Assembly (NCBI RefSeq): GCF_018780585.1
Contig: NZ_JADMJL010000009.1
Location: 32,477 to 96,476 of the forward strand
DNA length: 64,000 bases
Direction of reading: 5' to 3'
Source of the DNA: Methyloversatilis discipulorum
GTDB lineage: Bacteria; Pseudomonadota; Gammaproteobacteria; Burkholderiales; Rhodocyclaceae
Shown here: one piece after another, positions 12,546 to 26,754 of the stretch
Layout: each line of letters opens with the position of its first letter
Numbering within the stretch: the first letter of the stretch is position 1
The notes under the pieces: generated by a model
The model's database searches: none
Told to the model about the DNA's origin: nothing
What the model saw: only the letters and a program-made list of their open reading frames with translations
Program-made: the position numbers and the translations under genes

Positions 12546-13463
12546 ATGCTCACTTCCCGCCGGCCGTCTTCACGGCTGCTGCCCTCGGTCGCGCTGCTCG
12601 CCGGCGCCGTCATCTGGGGCCTAATCTGGTACCCCTACCGCGTCATCGACGCCGCCGGCATGGGCGGTGTGACCGCCACCTTCATCACCTACGGCCTTGC
12701 CTTCATGTTCGGCCTGATCCCGCTGTGGCCGGTACTGCGCCGCACCCGGCCCAGCTTCTGGCTGGTCGCGCTGGCGCTGGCGGCCGCCGGCACCAATCTC
12801 GGTTATGTGCTCGGCACCCTGGACGGCGTGGTGATGCGCGTGCTGCTGCTGTTCTACCTGTCGCCGCTATGGACTGTGCTGCTGTCGCGCCTGCTGCTGG
12901 GCGAACGGCTGAGCCGGGCCGGCACCGGTGTGATCGCGCTGTCGCTGGCCGGTGCCTTCGTCATGCTGTGGCGGCCGGAACTGGGTCTGCCCTGGCCGCA
13001 GGGCTCGGCCGAGTGGATGGGCCTGGGCGCCGGCGTCTGCTTCGCGCTCGCCAACGTGCTCATCCGCCGCACCGCCCACATCGAGATCGAACAGAAGGTG
13101 ATGGCCGTCTTCCTCGGCGTCATCGCCGTAGCACCCGTCGCTGCCTGGCTGCGTGGCGAAGCCCCGCTGCAGCAGTTCGCCGCCATCGGCGTCGACACCT
13201 GGCTACTGCTGGCGCTGATCGGCGGCGTGCTGCTGCTGGTCAATCTGGTGGTGCAGTACGGCATCACCTTCCTCAGCGCCAACGCCGCGATCGCGCTCTT
13301 CCTGTTCGAACTGGTGGTCGCCGCGATTTCGTCCTTGTGGCTGGCGGGTGAGGTGATGGGGCTGAAGGAGTGGATAGGCGGCGCGATGATCATCGCGGCC
13401 AGTCTGTTTTCGGGGCACTTGGAGGCGCCGGCGCCGGAGAGCGAAACCGCTCCTCGCGCGTAG
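12546..13463 (+). CDS. EamA/DMT-family transporter
   Basis: This inner-membrane permease has 305 residues and about ten hydrophobic helices arranged as two EamA repeats (roughly 15-150 and 165-295), the drug/metabolite transporter architecture. Signature stretches are GAVIWGLIWYPYR at the start of repeat 1 and the second repeat around GVCFALANVLIRRT. Members export amino acids, nucleosides or other small metabolites; the substrate cannot be read from the sequence. It is divergent from dapC with 75 bp between the starts. Beyond chance adjacency there is no evidence that it exports lysine or DAP. Confidence 0.85.
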   Translation: MLTSRRPSSRLLPSVALLAGAVIWGLIWYPYRVIDAAGMGGVTATFITYGLAFMFGLIPLWPVLRRTRPSFWLVALALAAAGTNLGYVLGTLDGVVMRVLLLFYLSPLWTVLLSRLLLGERLSRAGTGVIALSLAGAFVMLWRPELGLPWPQGSAEWMGLGAGVCFALANVLIRRTAHIEIEQKVMAVFLGVIAVAPVAAWLRGEAPLQQFAAIGVDTWLLLALIGGVLLLVNLVVQYGITFLSANAAIALFLFELVVAAISSLWLAGEVMGLKEWIGGAMIIAASLFSGHLEAPAPESETAPRA

Positions 13464-13537
13464 CGGCGGATCAGTATCCGGCAGACGCACTCCACGAGGC
13501 GCCACTGCGTGCTGGTCGCTGTAATGATGTGCAACCT

Positions 13538-13553
13538 GCCGCGGAGGCGCGGC
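13538..13553. terminator. Weak GC hairpin between converging genes
   Basis: A 6-bp stem GCCGCG/CGCGGC with a GAGG loop lies in the 98-bp gap between the EamA transporter and the acetyltransferase-Rnk gene. No T tract follows on either strand, so intrinsic termination is doubtful. Confidence 0.25.
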
Positions 13554-13561
13554 CTGCGATC

Positions 13562-14473
13562 CTACAGATGGAAATCGCCCGCCGCCTCCGGCTGGTAAAG
13601 CACGCGCTCGATCCGGATGCGCCGGGTCCGGTGCGGCATACGCCAGTCGATGCAATCGCCCTCCCGGTAACCGAGGATCGCGGTGCCGACACTCGAGCAC
13701 ACCGACAGTTTCCCGGCACTGCCGTCCGCGTCCTGCGGGTAGACCAGAGCCACTTCCATTTTCTCGTCGTCCAGATGCAGCACGGCCCGCGAGTTCATCG
13801 TGACCACGTCCCGCGCCACCTTGCGCGAATCGACGACGATGGCGCGCTCGACCTCGTGTTCGAGATCGACCACATCCGCGTCGTCCTCCAGCGCGATCAG
13901 GTTCCGGAGCCGGGCCTGGTCGATTTCGGTGACGTAGATCCCGGAGGGGTCATCGACCGTATCCTCGCGCAGACGCTGCAGATAGCGCTCCGAACTCATC
14001 GCGAATGACTTCAGCGTCGGTGTCTCGCTTTCGAGCACGAAGCCACAGCGCAGGAAGGCCTTCAGCGAGCGCGTGTTGTCGGCGTGAATCCTGGCGATCA
14101 GCTTCTCGGCCCGCATGTCGAAGAAGGCGAGCTTCATGCCTTCGCGCAGCGCACTGGCGCCTAGCCTGCGGCCCCAGTTGTCGCGGTCTCCGATGACCAG
14201 CACGATTTCGCAGTCTGCGCCGTTCTTGACGAGGCGGACGAAGCCCACCGGCCGATCATGCCGGTCGCAGGCCATGAAGAAGCGGCCGCCCTGGTTGAAC
14301 AGATGGGTCAGGACGGGTAGCTGGACCCGGTTGACGACCTGTTCGATGTGGCGGGAGACATGACGCGAATCGCTCAGGTAGCGGACGACGTTCTCGTCCT
14401 CCAGCCAGTCCATCAGATTCAGCGCGTTGGCCCGGGTGATTTCCGGGCACAGAGAAATGAAAGGCTTGCTCAT
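13562..14473 (-). CDS. GNAT acetyltransferase fused to a C-terminal Rnk/GreA-type domain
   Basis: This two-domain protein has 303 residues. Residues 1-160 read as a GNAT N-acetyltransferase: ISLCPEITRANALNLMDWL at the start, then GFVRLVKNGADCEIVLVIGD, DNWGRRLGASALREGMKLAF (acetyl-CoA loop) and HADNTRSLKAFLRCGFV. Residues 170-303 match Rnk, the nucleoside-diphosphate-kinase regulator with a GreA/GreB C-terminal fold: DVVTMNSRAVLHL, VALVYP, LSVCSSVGTAILGYREGD and the terminal YQPEAAGDF. Rnk normally stands alone (about 135 residues) and contacts RNA polymerase. The ATG at 14473 is preceded by GGGG about six bases away; longer in-frame starts add a basic tail with no family match. The gene is monocistronic. 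The acetylation target is unknown, and the fusion may link it to polymerase binding. Confidence 0.8.
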   Translation of the reverse strand: MSKPFISLCPEITRANALNLMDWLEDENVVRYLSDSRHVSRHIEQVVNRVQLPVLTHLFNQGGRFFMACDRHDRPVGFVRLVKNGADCEIVLVIGDRDNWGRRLGASALREGMKLAFFDMRAEKLIARIHADNTRSLKAFLRCGFVLESETPTLKSFAMSSERYLQRLREDTVDDPSGIYVTEIDQARLRNLIALEDDADVVDLEHEVERAIVVDSRKVARDVVTMNSRAVLHLDDEKMEVALVYPQDADGSAGKLSVCSSVGTAILGYREGDCIDWRMPHRTRRIRIERVLYQPEAAGDFHL

Positions 14474-14782
14474 TTTCACCCCATTCGATTTCAAGGATGA
14501 AAGCCTTCCATGGTCAGTGCCATGACGGTTCTTTCGACTGAGGCGGCATTTTAAGGCAGTGGGCACGAACGGGCCAGTTCGCGCGCCGCAGCAGACACAG
14601 CTTGCCTCAGGCAGAAGGACCGATGCCCGTGCTTTCGCGTCATGCGCGGCGAGGGAGCCGTAAGGTCGCTTTTCACGCGTTCGCAAGAATGCGTGACTTG
14701 GTACGGATGTGACAGGTGTTGCACTGCACAAGATACGACTTTTGGCCTAGCATGAAATCGTTACCTTCGTGTGGATCGAACG
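14474..14782. other. Intergenic region with no gene, between divergent genes
   Basis: This 309-bp gap contains the start regions of the acetyltransferase-Rnk gene (minus) and the unrecognised gene (plus). I see a 6-bp inverted repeat TCACGC/GCGTGA (14673-14678 and 14691-14696) and a CATGG/CCATG dyad in the minus-strand leader. No convincing -35/-10 pair, open frame or RNA gene was found. Confidence 0.4.
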
Positions 14783-15697
14783 ATGCAACGCGATACCGAA
14801 GAAATCTACCCACTCGGCTGCAAGCGCAAGGTGGCGGGCGAGTACCGGGTGCATTACTACGGCTACTGGATCAAGATCTATGAGCCGCCCGCTGACTCGC
14901 TGTCGGCGAAGAAGAAGCTGATCGAGGCCTTGACCCGGCGCCTGTTCAACCATGTCGAGCACGGCATCAACATTCCGGGCTCCCGCCTGAACGAGGCACG
15001 CGCTGCCTACGATGCCGAGCAGGATCCCGCGCTCAAGCGGGTCAAGGGCGGCATGCTCGCGGGGGCGCTGTTCAACCGTGCGACGGACATATTCACGAGG
15101 CTGGTCGAACTGCAGGCGGCGGGCGTCGAGATCGACAGCGACAACGGCCTGATGCGCGAGTGCGGCCACTGTCTTCAGGAAGCGCTGGAACTCGGGCGCT
15201 CGGTGCGGCACCGCAGCGGCGAAGAAGGCATCGACGAAATGTGGGGCGAGCCGTTCAAGGCATTTTCAGTGCCGGTCGAGTCGTTCTACGAAAGCCGCTA
15301 CATCAAGATCGCGCTCACCATGCGCGATATCGATCTGATCGCCGGCGAACTGTGCGACACCTTCGGCAATCGCCCGCGCTTCAAGGGGATTTCCGACCTT
15401 GTCGTGAGCTTCGCCGATGCGGCCAAGATCAAGACGGAAACCTTGCGCACGGACAAGTCCATCTTTGATGTCTGGGCCAGCTTCGCGGTGTCGGCTGAAG
15501 AACTGCTCGCCTTCGTGCCGGACGATGCGGACTGTACGGATGCCGAACGGCGCGATCTCGATCTGGGTGTGCGCCTGATCCGTCAGGGCACGGAACTGCT
15601 GAGCGACATCACACGGGCACGGGTGCCGATGCCCAAGAGCACGCGCGACTTCGTCACGCGCTGCGCCGATTACCGCTTGCGTGCGCCGTCCTGTTGA
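14783..15697 (+). CDS. Unrecognised cytoplasmic alpha-rich protein
   Basis: I do not recognise this family. The protein has 304 residues from the ATG at 14783, or 308 from an in-frame GTG at 14771; neither has a strong ribosome-binding site. It has no signal peptide or transmembrane helix. The N-terminus has an aromatic strand-like stretch (YRVHYYGYWIKIYEPP). The rest is amphipathic helix with many acidic and Leu/Ala positions, and with RECGHC near residue 125 as the only close cysteine pair. Codon use matches the neighbours, and the frame is uninterrupted, so it is very likely real. It stands alone between the divergent acetyltransferase-Rnk gene and smc. Confidence 0.7.
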   Translation: MQRDTEEIYPLGCKRKVAGEYRVHYYGYWIKIYEPPADSLSAKKKLIEALTRRLFNHVEHGINIPGSRLNEARAAYDAEQDPALKRVKGGMLAGALFNRATDIFTRLVELQAAGVEIDSDNGLMRECGHCLQEALELGRSVRHRSGEEGIDEMWGEPFKAFSVPVESFYESRYIKIALTMRDIDLIAGELCDTFGNRPRFKGISDLVVSFADAAKIKTETLRTDKSIFDVWASFAVSAEELLAFVPDDADCTDAERRDLDLGVRLIRQGTELLSDITRARVPMPKSTRDFVTRCADYRLRAPSC

Positions 15698-15847
15698 TGC
15701 GATCGCCAAGGCAGGCACGGGCGTGATCGCCGCAGTACTGCCGCGAAACCGTCGCCGTGCCCGGTGTGGTGTCCGATCATGCAATGAGCCACAACGGACG
15801 GGCTGAAACCGCCCGGCGGCTGAAGGACTGACCGACCGTATCGATGT

Positions 15848-15870
15848 GGGCGGCATGGCGTTTGCCGCCC
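15848..15870 (+). other. Hairpin upstream of smc
   Basis: This is a perfect 8-bp stem GGGCGGCA/TGCCGCCC with a 7-base loop and no T tract. It lies 40 bp before the putative smc -10 element, so it may mark the end of the upstream transcript. Little else is visible in the 284-bp gap before smc. Confidence 0.35.
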
Positions 15871-15910
15871 GGCCGTGCCCACCCGGTCAAAGCCGGAGAG
15901 CGGGGGGCGA

Positions 15911-15919
15911 TGCTATCAT
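15911..15919 (+). promoter_or_regulatory. Candidate extended -10 promoter of smc-zipA-ligA
   Basis: The sequence TGCTATCAT is an extended -10 (TG-N-TATCAT) 63 bp before the smc start. No -35 with good spacing is visible. The implied leader of about 55 bases lacks a Shine-Dalgarno. Confidence 0.4.
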
Positions 15920-15981
15920 TCGCGCCAATCCGGCCATTCCCGGCCTCATCTGCCCGACTCTGCCCCTCCCGCCGCCGACCC

Positions 15982-18900
15982 GTGCGACTGTCCAAGCTCA
16001 AACTCGCCGGTTTCAAGACCTTCGTCGATCCGACCACCATACAGATGCCTGGCCAGCTGGTCGGCGTGGTGGGGCCGAACGGCTGCGGCAAATCCAACAT
16101 CATCGACGCGGTGCGCTGGGTGCTCGGCGAGTCGCGTGCGTCCGCCTTGCGCGGCGACGCGATGACCGACGTCATCTTCAATGGTTCGGGTACGCGCAAG
16201 CCGGTGGGCCGGGCCAGCGTCGAACTGGTGTTCGACAACGCGCAGGGCAGGGCGGCCGGGCAGTGGTCGCAGTACGCCGAAATCGCGGTCAAGCGGGTGC
16301 TCGAGCGCGATGGTCAGTCGGATTACTTCATCAACAACACCCGCGTGCGCCGGCGCGACGTGATCGACGTGTTCCTCGGCACCGGCCTGGGCCCGCGCGC
16401 CTACGCCATCATCGAGCAGGGCATGATCACCCGCATCATCGAGGCGCGCCCGGAAGAGCTGCGCGCCTTCCTCGAAGAGGCGGCGGGCATCACCAAGTAC
16501 CGCGAGCGGCGCAAGGAAACACAGGGCCGGCTCGACGACGCGCGCGACAACCTGGTGCGGCTGGACGATATCGTCGGCGAACTGGGCACGCGTATCGAAC
16601 GGCTGCAGAAGCAGGCCGAGATCGCCGCCCGCTACACCGACATGAACCGCCGCCTGTCCGAGCGGCAGGCGCTGCTGTGGGCGATGAAGCAGCGTTCGGC
16701 AGCGGCCGAGGCCGACGCGCTGACGCTGGAAGCCGGCCGCATCGAGAACGACATCGAGCGTGAGACCGCGGCGCTGCGCCACCACGAGGCGGCGCTGGAG
16801 CGCATCCGCACCGAACATTTCGCCAGTTCCGAGGCGGTGCACGCGGCACAGGCGGAACTGCTGACCGCCAATGCCGAAGCCAGTCGCCTCGAAGACGACC
16901 TGAAGCGCGCCGCCGAGAACCGGCACAAGCTGGAAGCGCGCATCGCCCAGCTCGAGGGCGAAGTGGCGAACTGGCGCGCGCGCATCGAGGCGATCGAGAC
17001 CGACACCGGCCGCTGGACCGAACTGGCCGAGCACGCGGCGCACCGCATCGAACAGGCGGAAGCGCGTCACGAAACGACCAGCGCGCTGCTGCCCGAAGCG
17101 GAAGCCGCTTTCCAGGAAGCGGAACAGCAGGCCAGCCTCGCGCGGCGCGAACTCGCCGCGGTCGAGCAGCAGCTCAAGGTCGAGGAAACCCACCGCGCCA
17201 ACGCCGGCCGCACGCTCAATTCACTGGCCGGACGGCGCGAGCGCATCGCGCACGACGAGGCGCAGCTGATCGAGCCCGACCGCGAGGCGCTGGCGCAGGC
17301 GCAGGACAAGCTCGAATCGCTGCAGATGGCGCAGGAGGCGGCGCAGCAGCGTCTGCAGGCCGCACAGAACGCGGTGCCGCAACTGCAGGCGCAGGTGCGC
17401 AACGCGCAGGACGCCGAGCGCGCCGCCACGCGGACGCTGACCGAAACCCGCGCCCGTCGCGACGCGCTGGTCGAGCTGCAGCGCAAGACGCAGACCGACG
17501 GCAAGCTCGCCCCCTGGCTGGCCGCGCTCGGCCTGCAGGACGCGAAGCCGCTGTGGCAGTCGCTGCAGGTCGATGCCGGCTGGGAACTGGCGGTCGAGGC
17601 GGTGCTGCGCGAACGGCTGGGCGCGCTCGAAGCGGCGTCGGCCGATACGCTGGCGTCTGCCTGCGCGGCCGGTGCGGCACCGCAGAACCTGACGCTCGCA
17701 CTCCCCGGCAGCGACGCGCGCGCGGACGTCGGTGCCGACAGCCTGCGCCACCGCGTGCGCGCCCACGACGCGCGCTGGGACGCACTGCTCGATCTGTGGC
17801 TGGGTCCGGTCGCCGCCGTCGAGTCGCTGGATTTCGCCGCCAGCGGTCTGCGCGTCGACCAGGAAGGCCGTGTCGCGCAGGGCGCGTCGCTGACGCTGTA
17901 TGCGCCGGACGCCCGCACGCACGGCGTGCTCGAGCGCGCGCGCGACATCGACCGTCTCGCCGAGGAGATCGAACTCGCCGACGCCCAGCTCGCCGAATCG
18001 CGCGAGGCGCTGCGCGAAGCCGAGTCGGCACTGGCCGGCGCACACGAGGAACAGGCCGCCGCGCGGCGCGAACAGCAGTCGCTGACCCAGGCTGCGCACA
18101 GCGCCCAGGTCGAGCAGATCAAGCTGGCACAGGCGGTGTCGCGCTACGACGAACAGCGCGCGGGGCTGGCGCGCGATCGCGCCGAAGTCGATCAGGCCGA
18201 GCAGACCGAGCGTGCCCACCTTGAACGCGCCGACGCCGAGATCGAGCGCGCGCGCGAACTGATCGAGGTGCAGCGCATGCGACTCGACGCCGCGACCGAG
18301 GCGCAGAAGAACGCCGACAGCCAGCTGCGCGAGGCGCGCTTCGCCGATCAGGCGGCGGCGCGCGAACTGCAGGAGGCGAACTTCTCGCAGCGTGAATGCA
18401 CGAGCCGCCTGACCGATCTGGCGAACAACCTCGCGGTGGCCCGGACCCAGCTCGAGAACGCCGAACTGGAGTGCGCGCTGCGCCGCGACGAATTCGCGCA
18501 GATCGACGAAGGCAGCATAGACAGCCGGCTGCAGCAGGTGCTGGACAACCGCCGGGCGCGCGAACAGGTGCTGGCCACCTGCCGCGACGCGCAGGAAGTG
18601 CTCGCCGCCCAGCTGCGCGAACTGGAATCGCAGCGCGCCAATACCGAACACCTGCTGGCGCCGGCGCGCGAGCGGTTGGCCGAACTGAAGCTGAAACAGC
18701 AGGCGGCCGCGCTGAATGCCGAACAGTACGCGCAGCGCCTGGGCGAGATCGAACTGCCGGACGGCCGGCTCGATGCGCTGCTGGCCGAGGGCGAGGCGGA
18801 GAAGGTGCGCGAGGGCGCACTGACTGCAGAGATCAGCCGCCTGACGCGGGAAATCGCGGCACTCGGCGCGGTGAACCTCGCCGCGCTGGAAGAGTTGGCG

Positions 18901-19488
18901 CAAGCCAGCGAGCGCAAGGGTTATCTCGATGCGCAATCGACCGATCTGCGCGATGCCATCGCCACGCTGGAAGACGCCATCCGCCGCATGGACCGCGACA
19001 CGCGCGCCCTGCTCAAGGAGACGTATGATCGCGTCAATACCGAGTTCGGCCGCATCTTCCCGGAACTGTTCGGTGGCGGTGAGGCCCGACTGGTCATGAC
19101 CGGCGACGAGATTCTGGATGCGGGCCTGCAGGTGTTCGCGCAGCCGCCGGGCAAGCGCAACGCGTCGATCCAGCTGCTGTCCGGCGGCGAGAAGGCGCTG
19201 ACCGCGACGGCGCTGGTGTTTGCCTTCTTCCAGCTCAACCCGGCACCGTTCTGCATGCTGGACGAGGTCGATGCGCCGCTGGACGACACGAATACCGAAC
19301 GCTTCTGCGAAATGGTGAAGCGCATGTCCGCTTCGACGCAGTTCGTGTTCATCAGTCACAACAAGATCACGATGGAAATGGCGCAACAGCTGGTTGGCGT
19401 CACCATGCAGGAGCGCGGGTGTTCGCGCGTGGTCGAGGTCGATATGGAAGCGGCGCTGAAACTGCGCGACGAAGCGCTCAGCGTCTGA
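15982..19488 (+). CDS. smc: Chromosome condensation/segregation ATPase SMC
   Basis: SMC, with ScpA and ScpB, forms the bacterial condensin ring that organises the chromosome. Walker A is GPNGCGKS (31-38) in the N-terminal head. Two long coiled coils (about 170-500 and 660-1000), very rich in Ala, Glu, Arg and Gln, flank a hinge at about 505-650. The C-terminal head carries the ABC signature LLSGGEKALTATAL and Walker B FCMLDEVDAPLDD. I chose the GTG at 15982 (RLSKLKLAGFKTFVD), giving 1168 residues, the family norm. An upstream in-frame ATG at 15844 would add 46 non-homologous residues. No Shine-Dalgarno precedes the GTG. zipA and ligA follow, a common betaproteobacterial arrangement. Confidence 0.97.
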   Translation: MRLSKLKLAGFKTFVDPTTIQMPGQLVGVVGPNGCGKSNIIDAVRWVLGESRASALRGDAMTDVIFNGSGTRKPVGRASVELVFDNAQGRAAGQWSQYAEIAVKRVLERDGQSDYFINNTRVRRRDVIDVFLGTGLGPRAYAIIEQGMITRIIEARPEELRAFLEEAAGITKYRERRKETQGRLDDARDNLVRLDDIVGELGTRIERLQKQAEIAARYTDMNRRLSERQALLWAMKQRSAAAEADALTLEAGRIENDIERETAALRHHEAALERIRTEHFASSEAVHAAQAELLTANAEASRLEDDLKRAAENRHKLEARIAQLEGEVANWRARIEAIETDTGRWTELAEHAAHRIEQAEARHETTSALLPEAEAAFQEAEQQASLARRELAAVEQQLKVEETHRANAGRTLNSLAGRRERIAHDEAQLIEPDREALAQAQDKLESLQMAQEAAQQRLQAAQNAVPQLQAQVRNAQDAERAATRTLTETRARRDALVELQRKTQTDGKLAPWLAALGLQDAKPLWQSLQVDAGWELAVEAVLRERLGALEAASADTLASACAAGAAPQNLTLALPGSDARADVGADSLRHRVRAHDARWDALLDLWLGPVAAVESLDFAASGLRVDQEGRVAQGASLTLYAPDARTHGVLERARDIDRLAEEIELADAQLAESREALREAESALAGAHEEQAAARREQQSLTQAAHSAQVEQIKLAQAVSRYDEQRAGLARDRAEVDQAEQTERAHLERADAEIERARELIEVQRMRLDAATEAQKNADSQLREARFADQAAARELQEANFSQRECTSRLTDLANNLAVARTQLENAELECALRRDEFAQIDEGSIDSRLQQVLDNRRAREQVLATCRDAQEVLAAQLRELESQRANTEHLLAPARERLAELKLKQQAAALNAEQYAQRLGEIELPDGRLDALLAEGEAEKVREGALTAEISRLTREIAALGAVNLAALEELAQASERKGYLDAQSTDLRDAIATLEDAIRRMDRDTRALLKETYDRVNTEFGRIFPELFGGGEARLVMTGDEILDAGLQVFAQPPGKRNASIQLLSGGEKALTATALVFAFFQLNPAPFCMLDEVDAPLDDTNTERFCEMVKRMSASTQFVFISHNKITMEMAQQLVGVTMQERGCSRVVEVDMEAALKLRDEALSV

Positions 19489-19508
19489 ACAAAAAGGGAT
19501 ACGGATTC

Positions 19509-22756
<3,248 letters not shown>

Positions 22757-22760
22757 AACG

Positions 22761-23663
22761 ATGAAATCCGTACGCAAAGCAGTCTTTCCCGTCGCCGGTC
22801 TGGGCAGCCGTTTCCTGCCCGCCACCAAGGCCAACCCGAAGGAAATGCTGCCGGTGGTCGACAAGCCGCTGATCCAGTACGCCGTCGAGGAAGCCGTGGC
22901 CGCCGGCTGCACCGACCTCATCTTCATCACCGGTCGCACCAAGCGCTCGATCGCCGACCACTTCGACAAGGCCTACGAGCTCGAGCACGAGCTCGAGATG
23001 AAGAAGAAACATGACCTGCTGGCGCTGTGCAACACGGTGCCCAAGCACGTGAACTGCATCTACATCCGCCAGTCGGAACCGCTCGGCCTGGGCCACGCCG
23101 TGCTGTGCGCGGCGCCGGTCGTCGGTGACGAGCCGTTCGCCGTGCTGCTGGCCGACGACCTGATCGACGGCGAGCCGCCGATCCTGAAGCAGATGACCGA
23201 CATCTTCGACCGCTTCGGCCGCTCCATCCTCGGCGTGCAGCAGGTGCCGCGCAGCCAGACCGGCAGCTACGGCATCGTCAGCACCGACGCCGACGTCGGC
23301 GGCCTGTACGGCGTGACCGGCATCGTCGAGAAGCCGAAGCCCGAAGTGGCGCCGTCTACGCTGGCCGTGGTCGGCCGTTACGTGCTGACGCCGCGCATTT
23401 TCGATCACCTGCGCGCGATCACGCCGGGTGCCGGCGGCGAGCTGCAGCTGACCGACGCGATCGCCGCGCTGCTGAAGGAAGAGGCGGTGCTGGCCTATCC
23501 GTTCAAGGGCACGCGCTACGACTGCGGTTCCAAGCTGGGCTATCTGCAGGCGACCGTCGCACTGGCGCGCAAGCATCCTGAAGTCGGCGCAGCATTCACC
23601 GCCTGGATGGACGCGCAGGAAGTGTCGCGCGAAGAGATTTCGCGCGAAGCCGACGCAGCGTGA
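22761..23663 (+). CDS. galU: UTP--glucose-1-phosphate uridylyltransferase
   Basis: GalU makes UDP-glucose for exopolysaccharide, LPS core and trehalose synthesis. The nucleotidyltransferase signature [20 protein letters not shown] opens the 300-residue protein, followed by [13 protein letters not shown] and [11 protein letters not shown]. The ATG at 22761 is four bases after the ligA stop, with AAGGGAG upstream inside ligA. The gene forms a GTGA overlap with hpt. Length and motifs match E. coli GalU (302 residues). Confidence 0.97.
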   Translation: MKSVRKAVFPVAGLGSRFLPATKANPKEMLPVVDKPLIQYAVEEAVAAGCTDLIFITGRTKRSIADHFDKAYELEHELEMKKKHDLLALCNTVPKHVNCIYIRQSEPLGLGHAVLCAAPVVGDEPFAVLLADDLIDGEPPILKQMTDIFDRFGRSILGVQQVPRSQTGSYGIVSTDADVGGLYGVTGIVEKPKPEVAPSTLAVVGRYVLTPRIFDHLRAITPGAGGELQLTDAIAALLKEEAVLAYPFKGTRYDCGSKLGYLQATVALARKHPEVGAAFTAWMDAQEVSREEISREADAA

Positions 23664-24205
23664 GTCGTCTGGCCGACGCGCAGGCACTGCTTGCAGGTGC
23701 CGACCTGATCTGTTCCGCCGCTGAAGTCGAGGCGGCGGTCGATCGGGTCGCGCGGGAGATCACGGCGGCGGTCGGCGACAGCTACCCGCTGCTGCTGTCG
23801 GTGATGGGCGGCGCTGTCGTGTTCACCGGCAACCTGCTGCCCAAGCTCGCGTTTCCGCTCGACTTCGACTACCTGCATGTCACCCGCTACGGCGACGAGA
23901 CCTCGGGCGGCGAACTGCGCTGGATCAACGAGCCGCGCACGCCGCTGGTCGGGCGCACCGTGCTCGTGCTCGACGACATCCTCGACGAGGGCATCACGCT
24001 GGCGGCGATCCGCCAGCACATCCTGTCCAAGGGCGCGACGCGTTGCCTGACCGCTGTGTTCTCGGACAAGCAGATCGGTCGCGCCAAGCCGATCACCGCC
24101 GACTTCACCGGGCTGGAACTGCCCAACCGCTACGTGTTCGGCTACGGCATGGACGTGCGCGGTGCGTGGCGCAATCTGCCGGCCATTTACGCGCTGAAGG
24201 AGTAG
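23660..24205 (+). CDS. hpt: Hypoxanthine-guanine phosphoribosyltransferase
   Basis: Hpt salvages hypoxanthine and guanine to IMP and GMP with PRPP. The PRPP-binding loop is [15 protein letters not shown] (about 96-110), the acidic pair is in [15 protein letters not shown], and the purine-loop region is [15 protein letters not shown] ([15 protein letters not shown]). It is 181 residues long. The GTG start at 23660 shares bases with the galU stop, so the two are translationally coupled. Many bacteria name this family hypoxanthine-guanine or xanthine PRTase; exact base preference is not readable. Confidence 0.92.
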   Translation: MSRLADAQALLAGADLICSAAEVEAAVDRVAREITAAVGDSYPLLLSVMGGAVVFTGNLLPKLAFPLDFDYLHVTRYGDETSGGELRWINEPRTPLVGRTVLVLDDILDEGITLAAIRQHILSKGATRCLTAVFSDKQIGRAKPITADFTGLELPNRYVFGYGMDVRGAWRNLPAIYALKE

Positions 24206-24208
24206 GGC

Positions 24209-24733
24209 GTGACAGACGCCGGAACCGACGCGCTGCCGGTCTTCCTCGACATCGAGGCGTCCGGCTTCGGTGCCGGCAGCTATCCGATCGAAGTGGGCTG
24301 CGTGCTGCCGGACGGGCGCACGCTGTGCTGTCTGGTGCGTCCGCCGGAGCAGTGGCGGCACTGGGATGCCAGCGCCGAGTCCATCCACCACATCACGCGC
24401 GACGTGCTGATGCAGCACGGTCTGCCGGTCGAGGAGGTCGTGTGCCGGCTCGACGAGGCGCTGCGCGGGCGCGAGGTGTACAGCGATGCCTGGGGCAACG
24501 ATTACGCCTGGCTGTCGCGCCTCTACGACGAGGCGGATCGCGTGCCGCGCTTTCATCTGCGCAGCCTGCGCGAACTGCTGAACGAAGACCAGGCGGCGCG
24601 CTGGCATGGGGTCAAGCAGGCGGTGGCGGAAGAGCTGCACACCACGCGCCATCGCGCCAGCAACGACGCGCGCGTGCTGCAGACCACCTACGCACGGCTG
24701 CGTGCACAGGCGGCGATCGAGCGCCGCACCTGA
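24209..24733 (+). CDS. DEDDh-type 3'-5' exonuclease domain protein (DnaQ fold)
   Basis: This small stand-alone exonuclease fold has 174 residues. Motif I is FLDIEASGFG, a middle Asp is in YSDAWGNDYAWL (motif II), and motif III is HRASNDARVL with the His-x4-Asp pattern. All four acidic residues and the histidine of the DEDDh class are present, so it should be active on DNA or RNA ends. The GTG start at 24209 has a strong AAGGAG nine bases upstream inside hpt. It ends the smc-zipA-ligA-galU-hpt run and is followed by a bidirectional terminator. The substrate is unknown. Confidence 0.75.
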   Translation: MTDAGTDALPVFLDIEASGFGAGSYPIEVGCVLPDGRTLCCLVRPPEQWRHWDASAESIHHITRDVLMQHGLPVEEVVCRLDEALRGREVYSDAWGNDYAWLSRLYDEADRVPRFHLRSLRELLNEDQAARWHGVKQAVAEELHTTRHRASNDARVLQTTYARLRAQAAIERRT

Positions 24734-24760
24734 AGCCAGGCTCCGGACGAGGCACACATG

Positions 24761-24786
24761 AAAAGAGCGCCCTTGGGCGCTCTTTT
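24761..24786. terminator. Bidirectional intrinsic terminator
   Basis: A perfect 12-base inverted repeat AAAAGAGCGCCC/GGGCGCTCTTTT separated by TT lies between the exonuclease gene (plus) and typA (minus). The U-rich tail exists on both strands, so it can end both converging transcripts. Confidence 0.93.
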
Positions 24787-24811
24787 CATTTCATTCGACG
24801 CTGCCCGGATA

Positions 24812-26626
<1,815 letters not shown>

Positions 26627-26714
26627 GGGAATGGTGCGGCGCAAAAGATAAACACACGAGTTTAGCACGCCAAGTTCGCAAGACGTCAGGTGCCCGGACG
26701 GAGGGCGTTCCGGC

Positions 26715-26723
26715 TGCTAGACT
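26715..26723 (+). promoter_or_regulatory. Candidate extended -10 promoter of the phosphorylase-def pair
   Basis: TGCTAGACT is an extended -10 element 32 bp upstream of the start codon. It is nearly identical to the TGCTAGAAT of the rpsB promoter. No clear -35 is visible. The strong AGGAG ribosome-binding site lies at 26740-26744. Confidence 0.4.
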
Positions 26724-26754
26724 CGCCGGTCATCCAATCAGGAGTTCCGGAACG

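Noticed and set aside
14550..14580. sigma-54 promoter for the acetyltransferase-Rnk gene
   Set aside because: A TGGCCC box is present on the minus strand, but the GG-GC spacing is one base off the required ten.
14719..14753. sigma-70 promoter for the unrecognised gene (TTGCAC / TAGCAT)
   Set aside because: The 23-bp spacer is too long.
15844..15981. N-terminal extension of SMC
   Set aside because: 46 residues without family similarity; the GTG at 15982 starts exactly at the conserved N-terminus.
17221..19386. 721-codon open frame opposite smc
   Set aside because: Low-complexity, Arg/Leu/Gln-rich antisense reading of the SMC coiled coil; the sense gene is certain.
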